From NCBI GenBank assembly GCA_016617855.1, contig JAECUM010094092.1, positions 62,001 through 126,000 on the forward strand: a stretch of DNA of 64,000 nucleotides, written 5' to 3'. The position numbers and the translations under genes were made by a program. Shown here in pieces: positions 1 through 11,940 of the stretch. The notes under the pieces are model-generated. The model worked only from the letters and a program-made list of their open reading frames with translations, made no database searches and was not told where the DNA came from. Origin of the DNA: Megalonaias nervosa. Taxonomy: Eukaryota > Mollusca > Bivalvia > Unionida > Unionidae. Position 1 is the stretch's first letter. Each line of letters starts with the position of its first letter.

Positions 1-241
1 CCTTCCATCCATAAGCACAAAACTATGTACAACTAGTCTGTTAACTTTCAACAAAATAGGAACATGTTCAGGTTTTGAAAATTGGATGTCCCCACTTCCC
101 CAGCACAACATTAGTCACACAAGTGTATGCCTTTTTGGCTGCTGTCGAGACAAAATACAATGCACCAAAACTAAAAATGTTTGTAATTATTTCAAGAATT
201 TAATAAAACGTTACTGATCGAATCTTGTAATTTTAATTCAG

Positions 242-393
242 GGCACATTGTGGCTGTTGACAGCGTTTCGCCGACTGTATTTGTCATTGCGGAGACTGGA
301 GAGCTTGTCAAGTGGTTTGACTGCAGTGACTACATGAGAGAACCTTCAGATATTGCTATCAATGGAAAAGAATATTTTGTGTGTGATTTCAAG
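242..393 (+). CDS. Internal exon of a TRIM-NHL/Brat-like NHL-repeat protein
   Basis: The exon follows a 3' splice site (pyrimidine-rich tract ending TTCAG at 237-241) and ends AAG before GTAATG at 394. It starts with two bases of a split codon and then reads without a stop for 50 codons. The peptide (begins HIVAVDS, ends YFVCDFK) has the spacing of NHL beta-propeller blades. It joins in phase to the exon at 9296: CDFK is followed by GHCVVVF, the usual strand of a Brat-type blade. NHL propellers of this family bind RNA or protein partners, and the proteins act in the cytoplasm as post-transcriptional regulators, often with RING/B-box domains upstream. Those domains would lie left of this window. 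The translation beyond 393 is intron. The family assignment is firm; the exact orthologue (Brat, mei-P26/NHL-2 or TRIM type) is not settled. Confidence 0.85.
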
Positions 394-1606
394 GTAATGA
401 CTATTCCAGCTTCATGCACAATGAATTACTGTATTTTCTTTCCAAAGAAATTTCACCTGTGTAGGTATATGTATCACCTTTGCCCTGAAGTTGAACTTGT
501 GTCAAAGGTTTTTCATGTTGAAAGCCATATGTGACATCAGTGCATGAACTTGGGTGACATGCCATGTTCTAGGGAACATTTTCTCTTCTGTAACCAGTGA
601 TAATGTATCTGCTGTTTACCACCACAATTTCACCATAGTTCTTAAAATGTATCACAAAAATAATGGCTATGATTCAAAGGCATTAATTTTAAAGGCAGGC
701 TTCTGCCAAAATCCTGCATACCAGCATTCTTTTTATTTAATCAGCCATTCAGCTCTCACTGAAATACATGAGAATGTATTATCCAGCACTGGGTTCAAGC
801 GTTTTGGAGCCTTAATATGTAAAACGCTCCTTATGTTATGTTATGAATTGCTTAGAAATGAAACTAGACCGGATGCTGCTTCCTTAAATTTTATTTCCCT
901 TAGTTATGGTGCTTGGGTAAGTATTGTCTACCCAGTTTGGGTTCATGATATTTTATTTTGTGAGATTGTCTTGATCTTGGCAATGTGGACTAACTCGAAT
1001 ACTGTTTTTATTGTGTGAACAAACTTAGATTGTGTATATTTGAAAGTGTGATGATTTCAGTTATAGGATCGATTAAAGTGAGCAGGATATAGTAATCCTT
1101 TGTGGATCATAAATTTGGGAGAGAACAACATGTACCCATAATATCCAGATGATAATAATGTCAATGATAATTATGGCATGGTATTTGTTCAAAAGCTAAG
1201 TGAAAAAGATTAACCTGTGCACACTGGTTGCTAGTGACAGGTTTTTCCAATGAGTGGCGGCAAGTGACAGGTTTGACTGTCAGTTTCTTCAAGGAGATTC
1301 AGCCGAGATAGATCCATAATCAGTGTAAGTTCAAAGCTCCCTCCCACTCATTGTTTGCTAGACTAGGCAGACTGAGAGTCCAAAAGAAAAGGTCTTTGGA
1401 CTCATCCCCTCCCCCAAAGAGGGATGGGGTATGCTCTAGGGAGTTGCACCCTCTTTTGTACCATCTATCTCTTCCAAACATCCCAGTTGTTGATCTTTAA
1501 GGTCTCTTTTTGGTGGTTTGGTCAGGCATCACAATGTGTAGTCCACTTGACTTTAATGGATGGAAACCAGCTTCAATTCTTGCAACATTCTCCACTGTCA
1601 CAGACC

Positions 1607-1930
1607 CATCTGTATGTGTGCAAGATTTAGATTTTTAACATAGCTTTAACAATTTTTCAGTCATATCGCTACAATGTCTGCAGTGTAGCAGTATATTGTG
1701 ATGTCTAGCACTGGTGCATCATGCCGTAGACATGTAGCATGATGTCCAAACCAGTCACATTATCCCAACACCAGGCTGACCAGTCCTAACACTAACCTCT
1801 TAATGCTGAGTGCCAAGCAAGGCAGCTGTTAGTACCATTTTGTAAGTCTTTGGTATGACTCGGCCGGGGTCTGAACCCACAACCTCCTGCATCCGAGGCG
1901 GAGGCTCTAACTAGGCCACCGGAGCAGCCG
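1607..1930 (-). mobile_element. SINE family A, copy 1 (tRNA-derived)
   Basis: This copy lies in reverse orientation. The tRNA-like head is at the right end: a box B-like GGGTCTGAACCC at about 1866-1877 and a box A-like region at about 1900-1925. The body is shared with copies at 6579-6846, 7488-7806 and 41779-42139. It is flanked by an 8-bp direct repeat CACAGACC at 1599-1606 and 1931-1938, consistent with target-primed insertion. The 3' tail is TG/CA-rich, as in the other copies. Confidence 0.8.
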
Positions 1931-2297
1931 CACAGACCACTGTGTTTCACTAGTCCAGTCTGACTCAATTAAGGGAAGAGAAATGCAGAAAGGCACATTG
2001 AATAGAGTGGAAAATTTCCAAACTTGGGGTTTCTATACTCAGATTATTATGATGTCAAGAAAAGGCAGAAATTTTCAGTCCAGAATTGACCTTTCCACGA
2101 TAAACATTTCCTTAGGAAGATGGAGACTACTGTAGAGATGCAACCAGGATGCAGAATGCACAAAGTATATATGAATTTGTGCACTTGAAGAACAGTGAGG
2201 AGAGAAAATTTGGGCAAATTAGTTTAAAGTCACATATACAAATATCTACTCCCTGCAATATACAATTTTCATTTAAATTGTTAACCCTTAAAGATAT

Positions 2298-3170
2298 TGT
2301 TACGTATAGGCTCGTTCAAAAGTAACAAAAGCGTGAAGACGACAAGCTTTGTAAGTTTTAACAAAAATAATTTATTTCCCTAGAAAACACGGTGAAAAGG
2401 TGAAAATATGAAATGGGACTTAGGATTTGTGAAGAAAATCCAAACATTTATCCTAGTACTGAAAAAATACAAGTCCTATCACTAAATAATTTTAACTGAA
2501 TCCAGGTTTGAATCTCGATGACGTTTCAAGATGGAGGACAGTGACATCAGATGAAGTCTTTACACAAATGTCCAGAACTTCACGTTGAACCACAATTTGT
2601 ACTGTACTATTCCAACTTAGAATGAATTTCACTGAATGTCTTTGTCCTAGACCACTTGTGTAGCTGTCCAGGGAAAAATAAACTATTATTTAAGAGGTAG
2701 ATGAACTCCTATAGCTTTCATCTATAATAAAACACATCTTGAGCTCTACAGATGTAAAAATAAATAAACTCCTTCCAGCACAAGAAAAATAATACCTTCT
2801 TCTCAAGGTATAAGAACGACTGTATTTCACAGGGGTGTTTTTAAACCGAACCAAAACGTCATTTTATGCACATGCACAAAGAACACATTGTTATTTCATC
2901 ATCTAACAATCACAGTTTCACGTGGGTCAGGAAATGACTTTGGCAATAACCAATCCTTTTCACGTAGTGTTTACTCAAATCGACAAACTATGGCATGCAT
3001 AAATCGTGCTTATGCAAGTCATACTATGTTCTAAATAAACACAATGTTTCTTTTCTTTCAAAAATATCAGATCCTGTGAACATAATCATCATCATAATAA
3101 AATATACAAAAATGAAATAAAAAGAACTCAAATTTTAACACACAAGTAATTAAACTACATGGTCGTAACA
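2298..3170. mobile_element. Candidate solo LTR (873 bp)
   Basis: The segment starts TGTTACG (2298-2304) and ends CGTAACA (3164-3170), so it has the TG...CA ends of an LTR with a perfect 7-bp terminal inversion. The four bases on each side are ATAT (2294-2297 and 3171-3174), a possible target-site duplication. No retroviral-type coding region lies inside or beside it. A non-autonomous DNA element with short inverted ends is the alternative. A second copy of the sequence would decide it, and none is in this window. Confidence 0.5.
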
Positions 3171-4470
3171 ATATTCTTGCAGTGTTAGTTGCTCTGCTGG
3201 TAGAGGTCTCATTGTGCTTGTTAGAACTGCATTTTTTCAAGTTGGTGACTTGATTAAATATCTGGGTAATTCAGCTGGACATGAGTAGTTAAAACTAAAC
3301 GTGACTGGCACATCAGGGCCTGGAATAATTATTGTCATAGCATTAACCTTGTATTTGTCAAGGAAGTTTTAAAGATGCATGTTTATCATATGGGCTGTCT
3401 ACAGAATTCCAAGATAGCCGATTCCCAACATGGTTTATCTTAGATGATGTTTTTATTCAGCAAATACTAACTGATGATAGTGATGATGCCAATCATTATT
3501 AAAGGTTTAGAGCATATTGGATTACAGGAGCTGGAAAAGTCTTCCAGGTAATAGCAGCGAGTGATTTTGCATCCAAAAATGATGTTAAATACTAGTCCAA
3601 GTTGCATGCAGGATGGACCAAAAAGGACTGGATGTCATCCGACATCCCTATTCAGTAGGGGTGAAAACAATACACTTGTGCTGCTATGATTCATTTCATG
3701 ATACATATCCTGTGACATGATACATTATTGATACACATTAACTTGATGGTCTTCCCATCTTTAGAAGGTCTGTCAGTGGTAGGTGGTGCCCTTGTATGTG
3801 ATTTATTGAATGTATTTCCAGCATGCAGATTGTAGATGGAACATGCACTTGACACCTATTTATGTGCCATTTTCATCCATGAAAAGAAAACAAAAATAGT
3901 TTTAAACAGACTACCTCTTAGTTGTCAGTGATTTGTGTTCAACATTTTGGGACAAATAAAGCTGCTTCATCTGATCAGATACATGACTTACTTCAGCCCC
4001 CAGAATATTTTGATCAAAATAACTTCTTAAATTTTTTTTTTTTTTTTTTTCATTCTTCGTTATTCACTTTATCTTTACTCAGATTGTGAAATATATTGCA
4101 GGCTAAATTGTTTGAGAAAATTTATCCAAATTGCATTTTATTATTAAATTGAATTTATTTTAATATGGCTTAAATGTTCTACCTTTTCTACATTTGCTGA
4201 AAGGGTGATTGACCAACATGCCATCTGTTTTTGTCCATCCAACATGTACATCTAACTCATATTTAACTCAGCTGGGGCTCAAGATCATTTGTATCCCCAT
4301 TAACACTTCCCAGCTCCAATAATCTGACATGCTTCATAACTTAATTATCGTCATCATAAATGTCACTCGCCAGTATTTGCCAAATGAAATCGTCATCTAA
4401 TAGGAACAACACTGGGAATTGGCCATTTTGGGTTTTCTAGGTAGCCCACATTTAAAACACATTTGCTAAT

Positions 4471-4617
4471 CAAGCTATTAAGTGTCTACCCTATGCCAAC
4501 ACTGCATGGTGTCAGCGAATTCCAACTTGTCAGTGGGCAATTGGGTCTTACCCTACACCCCAATGTAAATGTCCAAATTCCTAAAATGGGGTGGCAAGGG
4601 TCAGAGAAACTCTGACT
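4471..4617. repeat. 140-bp dispersed repeat, copy 1
   Basis: This segment is alignable over its whole length with 56255-56393. Shared landmarks include AGCGAATTCCAACTT, CCCTACACCCCAA, AAATGTCCAAAT and GGCAAGGGTCAGAG (GTAGCAAGGGTCAGAG in the other copy). The two copies are 52 kb apart in the same orientation. It is probably an unclassified SINE or MITE fragment. Confidence 0.65.
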
Positions 4618-6316
4618 ATAAATACTTTATGCAGAACAAGCTGTTGCAGTAAAATAATTACCATGGAATTGGTGGTGTTAGAGGGGTATAATATAAACCA
4701 CATCATATGGTTTTAATTTGTATATTGCGAATGAGTGTTGTTTTGTCTTTTTCATTTTAACAAACAAAAATGAGTTCATGTGCCTGCAACAGCTGTAAAG
4801 AAGAATAAAATTCTGACAACTGCTGAAGATTAAAATAATGTGCATAAGGCAGGTACATTTTGTATTGATTTTCCACCACTTGTATCGATATATTTATCGT
4901 TAAAGCAATGTATAGATATATCAGTGAATCATTTAACTCTTACTATTCAGTGCTATTTGAACTGTAGAAAGCAGAATACCAAACCTAATTAAGCAGGCAG
5001 TTTCCAAACTTGTTCTTGCTGGCTAAACCAGCTATGCATATGCCCTTTCAAACAGCAGAGGATTTTGATTTCAGTTGAATTCCAACAGAAGGGAGCATTA
5101 AGAAAGATGGTCACTTGTGTGTTCAACAAATATTGAACTCTACTCCTCTTCCTTTCCCCATCCTCCTCCCTCCCTCCTCTGAACTTGGGTGCAGGCTTGG
5201 TTCCTCTAAGAAACTTTCCTTGTGGCTGCTATTACATTGGATACCCCTTTAATGTGACTTTCACCACCACCACCAGCTTTGGTGGTGGTTGAATTGTGGT
5301 CAGTTTCTGACTGGCGTCCCTATTCACACTTCCAAATCCCACTCATTTCTGTACACTGAAGCATCAGATTGGTATTAGGTACTTGAGTGGAACCGGAGAC
5401 TGTACTTATTCAGGATTTGGGGCTCAGGAAGAAGAAACCCTTCATATAAATAATTTGACATTTCAGGCAGTGCTTCTAGCCTTATATTGGTGCTTGTCAA
5501 CCTTGCAAATTATCATTGTATTGTAGTTGCCTCAGACTATTATTTCCTATATCAGTTTTGTTGTGACTATCAGTCGCCTTCTAAACTGGTCAGTTCAACA
5601 ATGCAATAGTAGCAGGTATTTTATTGCTGCCATTAAAATGTGAGTGGTGGGTAAATTAACTTTAATTATGTAATACTTGCCTGCTACTCTTAAGATTTAC
5701 TCTTACCTTACTTGGGTCGTGTGGTTAAGAACCAAGTGAAATCAGAAGATATGCCATATATTGGTCATGACTACGAGAGTCTATCTGAAATCTAGATCTT
5801 TTCGGTTCTGGCATGTAAATACTAATTGTAGATTACTACATTGTAGAGAGAATAAATAGCTTGGACTGGGGATAAAGAACCTGGAGGGGGAAAGCAATGC
5901 AGTAGTAGCAGTTCAGTATTATATAATTGAAATTAGTGTTAAACACATACGACAAAATTTCATATATGGCATATACTAGCTTCATGAGGGACATTCCTAA
6001 ATCGGAAAATTAATTTTTAAAAAAAAAAAAAAAAGAAGCTTACTATGACTTTGGCAACCTCAAGTTTGCAAGGCACTTACCCTGGGGCAGGTTTTAAAAA
6101 AAATTGAGGGGGAAAGGTCATGTTGAACTTGTAATGCTGTTGTTTTGCTGTTTTTATTCTTTGCACCTTTCTTTAGCATTTATATATACCGCATTCTTCT
6201 ATTGCATAAATACTTAGACGTTTCTTTCATCCTGCGATCCTTTATTTTGCATGCTACACTTTCAAAATCTCTCCTTTCCATTAATTTTAACTCGTCAAGT
6301 ACATCCTAATCATAAT

Positions 6317-6846
6317 CTGCCTATGTTATTGTGATAGGGTTTAACGCCATTTTTCAGCACAAGATAGGCTATACATGGCGGCCAGTATAATTGGTGGAGG
6401 AAGAACCCTAGAAAACTCCGGGAAGAACCACCGACCCACGAGAAGCTACTGGCAGGCTTTCTCACGTGCCCATGTTAGCCGAGCCTGAGACTCGAACTCG
6501 CACAGACTGAGGTGAGATGGCAGTGATCCGTAACAATGAGTGCTTTAGGCCACTCGGGGCCCCCATAATCTGCCTATGATGCGGGAGGTCGTGGGTTTGA
6601 TCCTCGGCTGAGTCATACCAAAGACTTACAAAAATGGTACTAACAGCTGCCTTGCTTGGCGCTTAGCATTAAGAGGTTAGTGTTAGGACTGGTTGATCTG
6701 GTGTCAGGATAATGTGACTGGGTGGGACATCATGCTACATGATGCCCCAGTGCTAGACATCGCTATAAACTGGCACACCGCAGACATTGTAGCAATGTGA
6801 TTGAAAAATTGTTAAAGCTACGTTAAAAATCCAAATCACACACACT
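6317..6846 (+). mobile_element. SINE family A, copy 2, interrupted by a SINE B
   Basis: The body at 6579-6846 matches the other A copies, including a box B-like GTGGGTTTGATCC and the ATTGTTAAAGCTACGTTAAAAATCC tail region followed by CA repeats. An 11-bp direct repeat CTAATCATAAT flanks the whole unit (6306-6316 and 6847-6857). The first nine bases of the copy (6317-6325) are cut from the rest by the SINE B at 6326-6563. This copy is 5'-truncated compared with the one at 7488. Confidence 0.8.
6326..6563 (-). mobile_element. SINE family B, copy 1, nested in SINE A
   Basis: This is a reverse-oriented tRNA-derived SINE. Its head is at the right end (reverse complement of GGCC...AAAGCACTC near 6540-6563) and a box B-like GAGTCTCAGGC complement lies at about 6482-6500. 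The body matches 23537-23742 and 43765-43987 in the opposite orientation. A perfect 15-bp direct repeat CATAATCTGCCTATG flanks it (6311-6325 and 6564-6578). The duplicated target is partly SINE A sequence, so B inserted after A. Confidence 0.85.
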
Positions 6847-7487
6847 CTAATCATAATATTTATAAGTATATACGGTTCAACAATTTTCATCCCCAAACCT
6901 AACAGTTTTCTAAGTAGACTGTGAAATGTGCTTACCTTGTCGACTCAAAGAAGTTGGCTCATCAAAGATTGTTTAGAAGCAGCTTGGAAATATCAAGGTG
7001 ACTAGGTCACAATTGTTAATACAGCTTGTGAATTTTCTTTGATCACTGCTTGCAGAAATACTTGCCTCTTATGATTAGCCTCCAGGATATGTTTAAAAGC
7101 ATGATTGAACAAAAACTAGCACCTTCAAGTAGTGTTTAGCATATGTCGCATACATAATAGTTACATGAGATAGTTGAAAAATACTTGGCTGAATATTAAG
7201 TTTTCTTAAACTGTTTAGTTGTTACTATAAATAAATGGTTATAAAACTTCAAATTCAGCAGCTTTTCAAGAAATACCAGCTAGGCTGCTGGAAAAGTGTC
7301 CTTCATCCTAAATAGCTAAAAAAAAAATCCTCCACCAAATTAATCCGGATACTACTTTTCAGGCTGGAATCTATGTGTTCCTACATAAAACTTGTCTTTG
7401 TTAGTACATATCCAAGCACTCAAATTGATCAGATCTGATCTTGGCCATCTTATTGAACAGTTCAGGACTTGTTTTGCTTGATGACTT

Positions 7488-7806
7488 AAGACCACTCCGG
7501 TGGCATAGGGGTTAGAATGTCTGCCTTGGATGTGAGAGGTCACAGGTTAGAACCCCGGCTGAGTCATATGAAGGACTTATAAAAATGGTACTAACAGCTG
7601 CCTTGCTTGGTGCTCAGCATTAAGAGGTTAGTGTTGGGACTGTTCGGCCTGGTGTTGGGACTCGTTTGGACATCATGCTACAAGTCTGTGGCATGATGCC
7701 TCTGTGCTATATATCACTATAAACTGTCACACTGCAGACATGGTAGCAATATGACTAAAAAATTGTCAAAGCTGCATGACAAATCCAAAACATAAACACG
7801 CACATC
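7488..7806 (+). mobile_element. SINE family A, copy 3 (full length, with TSD)
   Basis: The tRNA-like head has a box A-type segment (GGTGGCATAGGGGTTAGAA, 7499-7517) and box B-type GGTTAGAACCCC (about 7546). The conserved A body follows and ends in a short CA-containing tail. It is flanked by a 12-bp direct repeat with one mismatch, GCTTGATGACTT at 7476-7487 and GCTTGGTGACTT at 7807-7818. The head belongs to a SINE; it is not a functional tRNA gene. Confidence 0.85.
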
Positions 7807-9295
7807 GCTTGGTGACTTCAACAGCCACCATACACTTTAGAATTGCAGATTGGGCAACATTTCAGACCCACTGCAGAAAAGTAAAATCCAATGGCTGATC
7901 GTTTTGACAGCATAGTGGATCCAATGCCCCTATTTACAGAGATATTCGAGAATGTTGGTGCCAATACATGACCAGAAATGTGTTAACAAGCCGTAGTTTG
8001 ATGGTGCATACAAAGACATCAAGGAACAGGTAAAGGTCTTGAAAAATATTTTGATGCCAAGCCAACAAAAGAAAATCTCAAAAAAATGGTATATACTGAG
8101 CCAAAGTTCTTGGTACTGTTACAGCAAGGGAAAACTTGGAGATCATGTCACTAGGTTGATCATGTCAGTATAGATTGCAGCTGTATTATTGATTTGAGGA
8201 AATCTGATGAAATGGGCACTAGAAATCTGTTGACTTGCATCTTACCAGACTAGTATTTTGAAGTCAACTGCATGAAGAAACTGAATGAGGTACCATCCAA
8301 GAAATTTTTTTTTATTTTGAGGGAATGCGGTTTATGTAACAGATTGACATCATAGATTCCAAAGATTTTATATCTGCTACCTTTATCTTTTATTTTACAT
8401 ACACTCTTACAGAATTTTAACATAATTTTGTTCTGTCTTAGCTTGTACTTCATATTTTCATTTGTTTTTGGAAAGGTTTATCTTGGTGCAGTCTGCTTTT
8501 AAACTTTGTTTAGTTGGCACCATATATATAGTCTGTATTGTGCTCTTGTGTGGTAAAACACCAATACATACATGTGCATACTTTACCATTCTGTTTTCTG
8601 GCTAAGATTCTCCTACCTTCAGAAGATCCTCTTCCAGACGTGGTTGTATCTGCAGTTGGGATGGTCAGGATAGAATCCTTTGCCCATTTAGGGCTTCATG
8701 GTTTTACTTCCTCAAGAGGGAGAAGGAAGAGGTAGAATCTCTTTACACCTCTAAGGGGTCCTGTGATAATTTTGGTGGCCTCCATTTTCAGGTGGATTGA
8801 CTTCGCCATCAAAAGGGCTATTTATAGATCTTAGGCTTTACTTGCATCAATCCTGTTTGGATGACGTTAAAAAACAACTGCCTTCAAGCAGTCTCGTGCT
8901 AATGGTCATGTAAGAAATCTTTATATTACTTATACTGTTGAAGGAAAAATAGCATTAGCATGACATTTTCACTGAAACATCTCCAGCGATATGTAATTGA
9001 TCTTCAAGGACCACTATATGATGGCCAACATATCATGACTGTTATGAACAAGCTTGAAAACGAGATCTGCTTGACTTTGGCAGTTATCTCAAAGGTTGCT
9101 GATCGTATTTTTATACTTGTAATTCAAGTACTCCCAAATTCGAACTTCCCCAAAATATTTAGATGGCATATGACCACCCCCATCTCAACACATGATTGTC
9201 TTTAAGAGTACCTTGTTCAGGATTGAAGTATTTTCTGTTTCATTACCATGTTAACTTTGGATCCCCATACAATTTTTTTTTTTTTATAAATTCAG

Positions 9296-9604
9296 GGGCA
9301 TTGTGTTGTGGTGTTCAGTGAAGAAGGGCATTTCCTGCGCCGCATAGGCTGTGAAAACATCACCAACTACCCAAATGGCATTGATATCAGTGATGCTGGA
9401 GATGTCTTGGTTGGAGATAGCCATGGAAACCGCTTCCATGTGGCAGTGTTTCAGAGAGATGGATCACTGATAGGAGAATTTGAATGCCCTTATGTGAAAG
9501 TCAGTCGCTGTTGTGGATTGAAGATCACATCAGAAGGCTATGTAGTAACTCTGGCCAAGAACAATCATCATGTTCTTGTCCTCAACACCTTGTATATTAC
9601 TTAA
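9296..9604 (+). CDS. Last exon of the TRIM-NHL/Brat-like protein (C-terminal NHL blades)
   Basis: The exon starts GGG after a TTCAG acceptor and runs 102 codons to TAA at 9602-9604. It is in phase with the exon ending at 393. The peptide contains two NHL-type blades: [18 protein letters not shown] with [19 protein letters not shown], then [11 protein letters not shown] conserved tail around [19 protein letters not shown] follows and ends LYIT. The hydrophobic-strand/turn rhythm and the ITNYPNGI motif are those of the Brat/mei-P26/NHL-2 group, where the last blades complete a six-bladed RNA-binding propeller. I chose 9296 because the upstream exon ends on a whole codon and GGG CAT gives the expected Gly-His. 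The gene name cannot be fixed without the N-terminal part. Confidence 0.88.
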   Translation, partial: GHCVVVFSEEGHFLRRIGCENITNYPNGIDISDAGDVLVGDSHGNRFHVAVFQRDGSLIGEFECPYVKVSRCCGLKITSEGYVVTLAKNNHHVLVLNTLYIT

Positions 9605-11569
9605 GAGAAATGTATAACCCATTTAAAACTTCAGAAACTACTTTCAGTTCAATATAAGTGAGATTTGCTGTGTAATATCTCTAAAAATAAGCTTCTATGC
9701 AAGTTTTGATCTCAGTTTTAGTGTTTTACATATACAGTAAATTCTTACTTTTTTCCCAATGAAAGTTGTATTTTAAAGAAGATTTACATACATTTAGAAT
9801 AAAGTGCAGTTTAATGTTTTTGTCTTTCATAATATCAACATTTTTACTTTTTACTTTGAGGTTTGACAAGAAATACTTAAAGCGTCCAGTTGAAACATTG
9901 ATAGGCTTGTATTGATCATAGTACTTGCCTTTCGATAAAGGTTCCAAAATGGCTTAGAAAATGCTTGAAACTTTATTTTGTTACTGTTTTGAAAGACAGT
10001 CCTGTTTATTTTCTGTGATTAAAACACATTGATGTAATCTTGATTCAAGAAATGATTATTGTTGATTTTTTTTATGGTATTGAAATGTGTCACTTGACAC
10101 AAAAAAAACTTAGCACATTATTTCCTGTTACTTTTGGGGTAATCATTGATAATCTTGAGTAGAGATGAATATTCCGGAAGTTTAACTTACTGAAAATGTG
10201 AAAACAAGAAGTAATCATATTTTCTGATTTTTCTTTCTGAAAGAATTTTTATTTTTGTGTGTAAAGTGACTTGATATAGATGTATGATACACACTGTCCC
10301 TCAGAATGTAGGAAGCATTGTTACATATCATGTTTCCAACATTAAGATAAGAAGAAAAGAATTGAACTGGGTACCTGCATTTTTCTCCAACAGTTTCTCA
10401 TTTACAAAAGCAATAATTAGCTGTAACTAGACTGGCTAGAAATACTCATTGCTTCGATTCAGTAAAATTAATTAGCCAGCTTCTAGTACCAAATTCACAT
10501 GTGAAAGGAAGTTCTCCCTCCCACAGCAATTCTTGTATTTGTTTGATATATTTTATGGGTGCATTCATTTAGAGAAGCATTGGACTGAAATTCCCAATTG
10601 GATTAATTTATAATTGCATTCAACTATCATTGTTGTGAACATAGTTTTGCATTTAGTGCATTTTTTCCAACAATATTATATTTAGCCATGATACTTGATT
10701 CAATTTGGAAGAAACTGCTCACCATTGCAAAAGTAGGTTACAGCGACATACATTTCAAGCATATCTATGCATGTTAAGCTTTTGCATTTGCCTCATTTAT
10801 CTGACACATGTATGCAGGTGTAAATTGTATTTATATTGGCAATATTAATCTCCTCAGTGACTGACATTTCTTGCTTTTTGACTTTGCAAATTGGAGGGGG
10901 GGGGTTCTGCAGAGTAGGCACAACCATGAATTTTGCAGAATTCTTGTAAATTGTATTTGCATTCAAATCAGTAATTTACTCGGGCTTTGTATTTATTTGA
11001 TTGTAACCAGGACACCTTAAAAGCCATTATTTATTTGGAAAACCTTGGCTCCATGAATGTGTACTACTGATACAGGGTCATCTTGATCATATGAAAATTT
11101 GAAATGTTACCTCAATTTGATGCATCTTTTGCAGTCTTCACACAAGCCTTGCAAAAAAAATTGCATCCTTTACCAGATTCATTGCAAGAATTTAAAAATA
11201 CCCATATATATATATATATGATAGGCTTTAATGTGCTTGTTAATATTTACATGATACCCAAAGTGCTTGTAAAGCAATTTTTGTACCAGGAGGAAGGGAT
11301 ATGTAGGAATCGTTAAGTAGTTTTGTCTGTCCATCCAGGACAAAATATTGTAGGCGCAACTAGTCTTGTTTTTATGGATTGCCATGAAATTTGGTAAATA
11401 TTGTGGTCATCAACTGAAGACATGCATAAGGATGAATAACTTTGCTCTGATAATTTTCCTTTTATAAGAGTTGCTGACCTTGACCTGAATGCTATACACA
11501 GTCTCAAACATCTATTGACTCTTAAACCCTTGGATTAAAAATCGAAATGCTTTAGCAACCAATCTACTG

Positions 11570-11940
11570 CAGCCTCCACAGTGGAAGATGAAATGATGTG
11601 AATGCAGTCATCGTGAAAATATTATGGCTGCTTCCAAATAGATGGTCACATCAACATGGGATTTTTACTTAAGGAGGAGTGAGATGTCTAGCTGGTCCTA
11701 AATAAAACTGGTGCCAATTTGACAGGCAATATTTCAGCCATCTTGTTAATCTTGTCACAAATCTACTTGAACAGAAAGTCATGTTCTGGGGTTTTAACGA
11801 GAATTCTTGCTATGTCCCATTTAGTCTTAAAATGGTGGTGGTTTGACATCCGGTATGGCCCTGATGACAGCCATCTTGAAAAACTTGTTATTGCTATTCC
11901 TACAGAATGGAAAAGCATATATTGAAGTATGTTGCCTCAG
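11570..11940. repeat. Degenerate ~150-bp repeat units (same family as 26.2-28.6 kb)
   Basis: At least two units carry the shared phrases TGTCTAGCTGGTCCTAAAT, AAAACTGGTGCCAATTTGAC and CAGCCATCTTG. The same phrases recur many times at 26215-27240 and 28170-28590. The copies are strongly diverged. Confidence 0.6.

Larger units (their letters stand above)
394..9295 (+). other. 8.9-kb intron of the NHL gene
   Basis: The intron runs from the GTAATG donor at 394 to a T-rich tract ending TTCAG at 9291-9295. It contains SINE A copies (1607-1930, 6317-6846, 7488-7806), a nested SINE B (6326-6563), a solo-LTR candidate (2298-3170), one copy of a 140-bp dispersed repeat (4471-4617) and homopolymer T or A tracts (about 4030 and 6020). 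The open frames at 554-1018 and 8960-9205 look like chance: no splice context and no recognisable motif. I see no convincing exon in the rest. Confidence 0.7.

Noticed and set aside
554..1018. 154-codon open frame in the NHL intron
   Set aside because: It lies between the donor at 394 and the acceptor at 9295, has no splice context or domain, and its composition is that of the surrounding AT-rich DNA.
7488..7560. Possible tRNA gene
   Set aside because: Box A and B-like sequences belong to the head of SINE A. The cloverleaf is not intact and the unit continues into the SINE body with a target-site duplication.
7799..8240. A GDFNSHH-like peptide suggesting a LINE endonuclease
   Set aside because: The phrase spans the SINE target-site duplication, is followed at once by stops, and nothing else of an endonuclease domain is visible.
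8960..9205. 81-codon open frame upstream of the last NHL exon
   Set aside because: No acceptor/donor pair fits the known exon phases and there is no recognisable motif.
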